DNA from: Deltaproteobacteria bacterium
GTDB taxonomy: Bacteria; Myxococcota_A; Polyangia; HGW-17; SLPX01
Assembly (NCBI GenBank): GCA_011390535.1
Contig: JAABSF010000166.1
Coordinates: forward strand, 1 to 6,373
Direction of reading: 5' to 3'
DNA: 6,373 nt
In this document: positions 1 through 4,676 of the stretch, piece after piece
How positions within the stretch are numbered: the first letter of the stretch is position 1
Layout: each line of letters opens with the position of its first letter
Notes under the pieces: generated by a model
What the model saw: only the letters and a program-made list of their open reading frames with translations
Told to the model about the DNA's origin: nothing
The model's database searches: none
Program-made: the position numbers and the translations under genes

Positions 1-1
1 C

Positions 2-1606
2 ATTGTTTGTGACGGAGAGGTGCCTCCGGAACCGGAGGAGTGCAATGGCTTGGATAACGACTGCAACGGAATCGTGGATGATAACACTCTCGGGTCCGGC
101 GAGGTGTGTGGTGTTACGGATCAAAGCCACTGTGAGTACGGCATGACCGAGTGTATTAACGCAAGCATGGTCTGCGTGGGAAATATCGACCCCGAACCCT
201 TTGATGTGTGCGATGGGATCGATAACGACTGTGACGGTATCACCGACCCTGATGGTTGTGTGGATGTAACCGCCCAAGATATAAGGTTGGATGATGATAC
301 CAATCCGGGAGAGTTTAATTCGGTGCAGGTGAATATGGCGGCATCCGGAGATCGCATTCATGTCGTGTGGCTTGATTCGCGAGGAGGATATGCACGTATC
401 TATCACACCTGTTCAAATGACGGAGGACAGAGCTGGATTACCGAGGAGAGGCTGGATTCAGGTTCTTCGCAGAGCGTAAAACCTAAAGTGCTGATTGATC
501 CCACCGGATGGGTTTATGTAGCTTATGAGGATTTCGATGAGACTGATTTCAGAAGAGTCTATTTCCATCGAGCCTCTTCTTGTGCGCCGGGAGCTTTCGG
601 GTCCGTTGTTCGTTTGGATAATACAAACAGCGAAGATTCATTGAATGTTCATATGGCCGCTGATGGTTCGGGCAGCGTATTTGTGGTGTGGGAAGATTTT
701 GTGGAGGGATCCGGCTCTACAGATTCCTATAGAAACATTATGTTTGCAGCTTCAGATGACTTTGGACAAAATTGGTCGGGGAGCTCTCCAGCGCGTGTGA
801 ATCAAGAACCCTCAGATCCTACCGACGCTTATGCCACCTTGCCAAGGGTAGCTATAGGAGATTCAGGGAGGGCTTCCATTGTCTGGGCCGACGCTCGCCA
901 CGGAGCGACGGAAATATACTATAATCATACAGATAACGATGGAGCCGCGTTTTTGCCGAGTGACGTCCGCATCTCCACCGGCACCGCCGGGGCGTCGGCG
1001 TCGAAGTTTCCCCGGATAGTATCGAACCAAACCGGCGATCTTGTAGTCGCGTGGGAAGATCTACGGCGAGGTTATTCGGATATACGTTACAATTATTCCG
1101 ACGATAACGGTGCTACTTGGCAATTGGCGGATTTGCAATTGGATTGGGATAAAGAGGATCATGATTCATATGATTTGACTCTCATGAGAGGTGAAGGTGA
1201 TCGCATTCACGCCGGTTGGCGTGATTTTAGGGAAGGCCTCCCTCGAGTCAGGGTCGCCACATCTCTTGATAAGGGGGTTTCGTTCGGTGGTGGTGTGAAG
1301 GCTTCATTTTCTCCGTGTTCTGCAACAGAACCACAGTTTGCGGCGGATGAAGCAGGAAAGGTGTTCGTTGTTTTCGCATGCAATCCCGATGGATTTAGAG
1401 ATATTTTTCTGAACTTTTCTCTGGACAACGGAATGAGTTTTCAGCCCACGGATCTTCGTCTGGATGTCTCTACAGGGGCAGGGGAAGTGGACTGTTTCTC
1501 TCCCCGTCTCTCTGCCGGTGATTTGGGCAATGCATATGGTGTTTGGGTGGATACGCGGGCCAACGGGCGAGAGGGGGACATCTACTTTAATTTTGTCCAA
1601 GAATAG
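2..1606 (+). CDS. Secreted MopE-type metal-binding repeat / Asp-box beta-propeller protein (5' partial)
   Basis: The frame is open to the left edge, so the start is upstream; the GTG at 20 is internal, because MopE-like sequence (IVCDGE) precedes it in frame. 534 residues are visible. The first ~85 hold two acidic motifs, CNGLDNDCNGIVDD (from nt 41) and CDGIDNDCDGITD (from nt 209). They are separated by a cysteine-rich spacer typical of the MopE-like putative metal-binding motif. The rest is repetitive: eight W/Y/F-x-D-like units (for example VVWLDSRGG, IVWADARHG, VAWEDLRRG, GVWVDTRAN). Six are followed by Asp-boxes of S/T-x-D-x-G-x-x-W/F type (nt 413, 752, 929, 1097, 1262, 1418), as in sialidase-fold propellers. 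No sialidase catalytic set was recognised. The final unit ends at the stop and may close the propeller with the first blade. No C-terminal sorting tail is seen. A surface or extracellular binding role is inferred; the ligand is unknown. Confidence 0.85.
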   Translation: MVCDGEVPPEPEECNGLDNDCNGIVDDNTLGSGEVCGVTDQSHCEYGMTECINASMVCVGNIDPEPFDVCDGIDNDCDGITDPDGCVDVTAQDIRLDDDTNPGEFNSVQVNMAASGDRIHVVWLDSRGGYARIYHTCSNDGGQSWITEERLDSGSSQSVKPKVLIDPTGWVYVAYEDFDETDFRRVYFHRASSCAPGAFGSVVRLDNTNSEDSLNVHMAADGSGSVFVVWEDFVEGSGSTDSYRNIMFAASDDFGQNWSGSSPARVNQEPSDPTDAYATLPRVAIGDSGRASIVWADARHGATEIYYNHTDNDGAAFLPSDVRISTGTAGASASKFPRIVSNQTGDLVVAWEDLRRGYSDIRYNYSDDNGATWQLADLQLDWDKEDHDSYDLTLMRGEGDRIHAGWRDFREGLPRVRVATSLDKGVSFGGGVKASFSPCSATEPQFAADEAGKVFVVFACNPDGFRDIFLNFSLDNGMSFQPTDLRLDVSTGAGEVDCFSPRLSAGDLGNAYGVWVDTRANGREGDIYFNFVQE

Positions 1607-1653
1607 GAAGCGGTTGTTTTAAATCTTCGTTTGTTTTTTCCAGTCTTTGTGTT

Positions 1654-1679
1654 TCTCCAAACAGATGGGGAGCTTTTTT
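1654..1679 (+). terminator. Weak rho-independent terminator-like hairpin
   Basis: TCTCC (1654-1658) can pair with GGGGA (1667-1671), including one G-T wobble, around an 8-base loop. A run of six T follows (1674-1679). It lies about 50 bases after the propeller gene and is correctly oriented to end it. The stem is short, so the call is tentative. Confidence 0.3.
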
Positions 1680-1740
1680 GCCCATTGTTCCGTTTTCTTG
1701 CCTATTGATACGGTCGCTATTTGTTTCTGTCTGGTTTTGC

Positions 1741-1775
1741 CTATTACCTATTGTCTATTGCCTATTACCTATTGT
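1741..1775. repeat. Heptanucleotide tandem repeat, five CTATTRY units
   Basis: Five consecutive 7-base units read CTATTAC, CTATTGT, CTATTGC, CTATTAC, CTATTGT. This also makes a 19-base direct repeat starting at 1737 and 1758. A stray CCTATTG lies at 1701-1707. The last unit contains CTA at 1769-1771, which is the TAG stop of the minus-strand GGDEF gene, so the array overlaps that gene's end. The 7-base period is not a multiple of three, as expected for a non-coding array. Confidence 0.8.
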
Positions 1776-3175
1776 CCGTTTGTAAGCTGTGAGACTGAAT
1801 AGACAGTATCTCGTCCAACCTTTTTTCCTTCGTACATGGCTTTGTCCGCCAGATCCAAGAGCGCCTTTGTGTTTTTTGCATCTTGGGGAAAATTAGCCAG
1901 GCCGATGGAGGCTGTGAGACGGATATTTTTTCCTTCTCTTGCCAAAAAAACATGATCTCTGAGCTGTTCAAGGATTCTACGGGCGACTGACTCCGAGTCC
2001 TGAGGACACAGACGAGTTACCACGACGAACTCATCACCTCCATAGCGAGCTACAACGTCCATTTCCCGAACCGATTTCTTTAGAACCTTGCCTAATTCCA
2101 CCAGCACCATCCTGCCTATCAGGTGCCCGTGGGAGTCATTTATTTTCTTGAAATGATCTATATCGGCGAACAGCACGGCAAAACCGGTTTCTTCAATCTT
2201 CGCCTTATGAATCTCTCTCTCCAAGGTCAGCTCAAGATAACGGTGATTATACAATCCCGTCATATCATCTATGTAGTTCAACTCATTTACGGTTTCAAAG
2301 TTGATAGCATTCTGAAACGAGATTAGCGCTTGTTTAGCGAGAAACCGGGCGTTGGTCATCTTCTCTGTGTCGAAATCACCCGAGCTTCTTTTTTTGGCCA
2401 GCACCACGGCCCCCCATCCGTTTTCTCCGAAAGCCAGAGGCAACACCAGCACATGATGGCCGGCGAGGCTTTCTTCATCCTCTCTTATTGATTCCAATAC
2501 ATTGTTATCTATGTTTAGTTCTTCCAGCCTTTTGGGCACCCCTGCAAAGGTTTGCAGGCGAGCCTTCTTTAAAGGTTTGATCCATTTCTCGGCGGTGTCG
2601 TGAGAAATACCCAGAGATGAAATCACAACAGCCTCGGAGCTTGGTTGCTCAGCAATAATTGCAAAACCGGCGGATGCTTCCATCAACCCTGTGCCCACCT
2701 CCAAAACAAAACCTTTCAAACGATCAATGTCCAGACAAGCCGAGAGATTTCGGCACGCATCGTAAAGGCGGATCGCTTCGTGAAAGGGGCGGTTCTCGTG
2801 AAAAAGAGATTTGACCCCTAAGAGGCGTGAGACGCTCAAAATCAACTCATCAGGATTGAAAGGCTTGACAACGTAATCACCGCCCCCACAGCGAAACGCT
2901 TTAATGATGCCTTCAGGTTTGTTTAACCCTGATACCACCAGAATGTCCAGGGAGGGAGCTTTCCGCTTGATTTCTTCTATGAGACGATACCCATCCGTTC
3001 TCCCGATGGCAGGATCGATGATCGCCAGCTTCCAGTTGGATGTCTCCTGAATGCGGTCAAGGATTTCCGGTGTTCCTTGTGTTGTCTCTACATCGTACCC
3101 GGCATCTGAGAGTAGATCCGCTATGTGAGTCCGATATACGCCGTCATCGTCTATTACTAATATTTTACCTGACAT
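1769..3175 (-). CDS. Response regulator with REC-GAF-GGDEF domains (putative diguanylate cyclase)
   Basis: 468 residues in the style of PleD/WspR-type cytoplasmic regulators that make c-di-GMP from two GTP. REC (1-120) has acidic D9-D11, phospho-acceptor D54, switch S82 and K104. A GAF-like sensor segment spans about 150-290. The GGDEF domain (300-460) has DDMTGLYN, metal aspartate D338 in ADIDHFKKIND, the GGDEF signature at 379-383 and the closing motif DLADKAMYEGKKVGRD. An RxxD I-site (R370-D373) sits exactly five residues before GGDEF, predicting product inhibition. The odd feature is R355, at the place of PleD D344, which contacts the guanine base; PleD N335 is kept as N346. GAGG (3188-3191 on the minus strand) lies 12 bases before the ATG and supports the start. 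No kinase or output partner is visible nearby. The family call is firm; the product is less certain because of R355. Confidence 0.93.
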   Translation of the reverse strand: MSGKILVIDDDGVYRTHIADLLSDAGYDVETTQGTPEILDRIQETSNWKLAIIDPAIGRTDGYRLIEEIKRKAPSLDILVVSGLNKPEGIIKAFRCGGGDYVVKPFNPDELILSVSRLLGVKSLFHENRPFHEAIRLYDACRNLSACLDIDRLKGFVLEVGTGLMEASAGFAIIAEQPSSEAVVISSLGISHDTAEKWIKPLKKARLQTFAGVPKRLEELNIDNNVLESIREDEESLAGHHVLVLPLAFGENGWGAVVLAKKRSSGDFDTEKMTNARFLAKQALISFQNAINFETVNELNYIDDMTGLYNHRYLELTLEREIHKAKIEETGFAVLFADIDHFKKINDSHGHLIGRMVLVELGKVLKKSVREMDVVARYGGDEFVVVTRLCPQDSESVARRILEQLRDHVFLAREGKNIRLTASIGLANFPQDAKNTKALLDLADKAMYEGKKVGRDTVYSVSQLTNGQ

Positions 3176-3248
3176 CAGTTAAGATTTCCTCGTTTTGCTT
3201 CCGGGTTTAAGCGGCTTTGATAAAGGGTACTACACTTGCATCCGCCCC

Positions 3249-3277
3249 AAAATATCCATTATTTTAGCTTTCGTCAA
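3249..3277 (-). promoter_or_regulatory. Sigma-70-like promoter for the REC-GAF-GGDEF gene
   Basis: Read on the minus strand, TTGACG (3277-3272) and TATTTT (3254-3249) are separated by 17 bases. They lie about 75 bases before the ATG at 3175, giving a short leader with GAGG as ribosome site. It is the best match in the gap upstream of this gene. Its use is inferred. Confidence 0.5.
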
Positions 3278-3282
3278 ATCGG

Positions 3283-3305
3283 AAAAACCACAGATCGGGG
3301 TTTTT
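3283..3305. terminator. A/T-stem hairpin, possible bidirectional terminator
   Basis: AAAAACC (3283-3289) pairs with GGTTTTT (3299-3305) across a 9-base loop. A T-run follows on the plus strand (3309-3315). On the minus strand it lies just after the stop of the transposase-like remnant and just before the promoter of the GGDEF gene, so it could insulate the two. Only two G-C pairs support the stem. Confidence 0.3.
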
Positions 3306-3313
3306 GTGTTTTT

Positions 3314-3691
3314 TTAAGGCAAAACGTAAGGCAAGACGTGACGTTTAGACCTTTCCTTCCCTAATTTTACAGGTACAGGTGAACACTTAAGTGTGAATGG
3401 GTGCTGATGGTTTTTCGCTTTCACACAAGTCCGGATGCCGCACCCAAAATGAGGGCCGCAATAGCAAAAAGGCGAAATCCACTTAGCAGGTTTCTTGAAA
3501 TCATTGACGTTATCAGGAGGAGGAGGCTTGCTGAGTTCACCGGCGAAAGTGTCATCCCAACGGTCGGAAGCCCATGCACAAAGCAAACGCAACATCACGT
3601 TGAGCCCGCGTTTCGACCATCCCATGCCCGCCTTGATGCAGAGTGTTTTCATAAAACGATCTCTGACCCTCTTATTCTTCAGGGATAACAT
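3314..3691 (-). pseudogene. Probable transposase C-terminal remnant
   Basis: A 125-codon minus-strand frame. Its first ~50 residues contain KAGMGWSKRGLNVMLRLL followed by ASDRWDD. This pattern (K-x-G-M-x-W-S-x-x-G ... L-x-L ... W-D) resembles the last helices of ISKra4-like transposases, where the segment follows the catalytic core. No catalytic part is present. A stop codon lies immediately before the first ATG, and the bases further upstream on this strand (3692-3860) are open only in short, broken frames. The remaining ~75 residues (proline- and cysteine-containing) match nothing I recognise. No ribosome-binding site, inverted repeats or target duplication were found. The best reading is a decayed insertion-sequence fragment; the family is recalled from pattern only, and a chance frame cannot be excluded. 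Confidence 0.38.
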
Positions 3692-3816
3692 TCAAGTATA
3701 ACAGAAACCCCATGTAGGCGGACTCTTCCAGCTATCTGTTTTTCTAGCCTTTTTTTTTGCTTCGCTTCTCCGGCGATGTCACCTTTTCGGATCTGCAACC
3801 CCCTTCAGCCCTTAGG

Positions 3817-3846
3817 TTGACTAAAAGAAAGTAAATAAAGTATCAT
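3817..3846 (+). promoter_or_regulatory. Strong sigma-70-like promoter for the lipoprotein / radical SAM pair
   Basis: TTGACT (3817-3822) and TATCAT (3841-3846), each 5/6 to consensus, are 18 bases apart across an A-rich spacer. Transcription would begin near 3853, about 80 bases before the lipoprotein ATG. No promoter or terminator is obvious in the 22 bases between that gene and the radical SAM gene, so both are probably made from this site. Confidence 0.6.
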
Positions 3847-3869
3847 GATAAAGAGCTGTTTTGAATTCT

Positions 3870-3905
3870 GTTCAGTTTGAGTTTTTCCCTATGGGAATGT
3901 TCAGT
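3870..3905 (+). promoter_or_regulatory. Structured leader: palindrome flanked by direct repeats
   Basis: The inverted repeat TTCCC-TAT-GGGAA (3885-3897) lies between two copies of GTTCAGT (3870-3876 and 3899-3905). It falls in the predicted untranslated leader, 27-62 bases before the ATG. It could be an operator or a small RNA hairpin. No known riboswitch was recognised. The start codon itself has no good Shine-Dalgarno sequence; AAAGG at 3906-3910 is too far away. Control at the leader is therefore possible. Confidence 0.3.
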
Positions 3906-3931
3906 AAAGGTTAAATAAAGATTGGTGTCCC

Positions 3932-4654
3932 ATGAAAAGCGATAAAAGCAAAAAAGCTGTTGAGTTTGTTTCTCGACGCGAGTTGTTGGTGAAAAGCGGC
4001 CGGTGTTCTCTGGCGGTTGCAGGGATTTTATTTGGGGGCGGAGCAGTGTTGAGCGTCGGATGTGCTTCAGGTGGGACCAGCGAGGGCGGGGAAAACGACA
4101 ATGAAAATGTAAACGATAACGGCAACTATAACGAATACGCTGATTACAGCGATTATAACGAATACAACGAATACGCTGATTATAACGAATACGGGGACTA
4201 TAACGAGTACAGCGATTACAACGACTACCAAGATTACTCTGAATATTCTGAGTATTCTGAGTACTCTGAGTATACCGAATACAGTGATTACAGTGATTAC
4301 AGTGACTACAGCGATTACAGTGACTACAGTGATTACAGTGACTACAGCGATTACAGCGACTACAGCGATTACAGTGACTACAGCGATTACAGCGATTATT
4401 CGGACTCGATAACCCTTTGCGAAGATACTTGTGCTTATTGGGGTGATGGAGATTGTGACGACGGCGGACCGGGGTCGGATTACAGCCTTTGTGATTATGG
4501 CACCGACTGTATTGACTGTGGTACCCGGGCGGTTTGCACTGAAGATTGTTCATATTCCAATGATGGAGATTGTGACGACGGCGGACCGGGCTCTGATTTC
4601 AGCCTCTGTGATTATGGCACCGATTGTGAGGATTGCGGTCCCCGTTGGGATTGA
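3932..4654 (+). CDS. Tat-type lipoprotein with Tyr-Xaa-Asp/Glu triplet repeats and two cysteine modules; candidate radical SAM substrate
   Basis: 240 residues; I recognise no named family. The N-terminus has a twin-arginine motif (SRRELLVK, R15-R16), a hydrophobic stretch (27-43) and a lipobox-like LSVGC ending at C44. This predicts Tat export and lipid anchoring, although S at -3 is not ideal. A short acidic/Asn linker follows. Residues 66-156 carry 31 tyrosines at exactly every third position. The units are X-(D/E)-Y: mixed N/A/S/G/Q types first, then four SEY and one TEY, then 13 SDY. The end holds two modules 39 residues apart with cysteines 163,167,175,187,193,196 and 202,206,214,226,232,235. 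Both contain DGDCDDGGPGSD, which looks calcium-binding and LNR-like. A radical SAM/SPASM gene follows after ~22 bases, so this protein is its likely substrate (inference). Alternatively the tract is only an anionic, tyrosine-rich spacer. The long frame on the opposite strand is a shadow of the repeat. Confidence 0.88.
   Translation: MKSDKSKKAVEFVSRRELLVKSGRCSLAVAGILFGGGAVLSVGCASGGTSEGGENDNENVNDNGNYNEYADYSDYNEYNEYADYNEYGDYNEYSDYNDYQDYSEYSEYSEYSEYTEYSDYSDYSDYSDYSDYSDYSDYSDYSDYSDYSDYSDYSDYSDSITLCEDTCAYWGDGDCDDGGPGSDYSLCDYGTDCIDCGTRAVCTEDCSYSNDGDCDDGGPGSDFSLCDYGTDCEDCGPRWD
4127..4399 (+). repeat. 9-base coding tandem repeat (X-D/E-Y triplets)
   Basis: After the first Tyr codon (4127-4129) come 30 nine-base units. 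The first part is diverse, with AAC-GAA-TAC common. A middle block uses TCT-GAR-TAY (SEY). The last 13 units (4283-4399) are AGY-GAY-TAY. Within those 13, every difference is synonymous (AGT/AGC, GAT/GAC, TAC/TAT). Serine switches from TCT to AGY codons between the two blocks, so they expanded separately. Confidence 0.95.
4418..4639 (+). repeat. Duplicated six-cysteine module (117-base period)
   Basis: Two in-frame copies (4418-4522 and 4535-4639) are offset by exactly 117 bases, or 39 residues. A 29-base stretch is identical (4445-4473 and 4562-4590). Each copy has spacing C-x3-C-x7-C-x11-C-x5-C-x2-C. The near-identity at DNA level points to a fairly recent duplication or to gene conversion. 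Confidence 0.9.
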
Positions 4655-4676
4655 TGAATATCCTTCTAACATCAAC

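Noticed and set aside
20..22. GTG at 20 as the start of the propeller gene
   Set aside because: The frame is open to the window edge and the residues before it (IVCDGE) continue the MopE repeat pattern, so the true start is upstream.
3401..3701. Two plus-strand frames of 95 and 68 codons in the gap
   Set aside because: No recognisable motif and no ribosome site, and both lie opposite the transposase-like remnant, which has the better protein signature.
3731..3758. GCTA...TAGC hairpin followed by nine T
   Set aside because: The stem has only four pairs and there is no plus-strand gene before it to terminate. The T-run alone is not enough for a terminator call.
3853..3931. c-di-GMP riboswitch in the lipoprotein leader, suggested by the nearby GGDEF gene
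   Set aside because: The leader lacks the conserved GEMM-type core sequences. Only a small palindrome and direct repeats are present.
4127..4399. CRISPR-like or minisatellite non-coding array
   Set aside because: The units are 9 bases with no spacers, in frame, and differ only at synonymous sites in the final block, so this is a coding repeat.
3843..4553. 236-codon minus-strand frame rich in Cys, Asn, Arg and His
   Set aside because: It is the complement of the X-D/E-Y repeat: the tandem DNA has no stops in this frame. The plus-strand reading has an export signal, conserved cysteine modules and synonymous-only variation, so that strand is coding.
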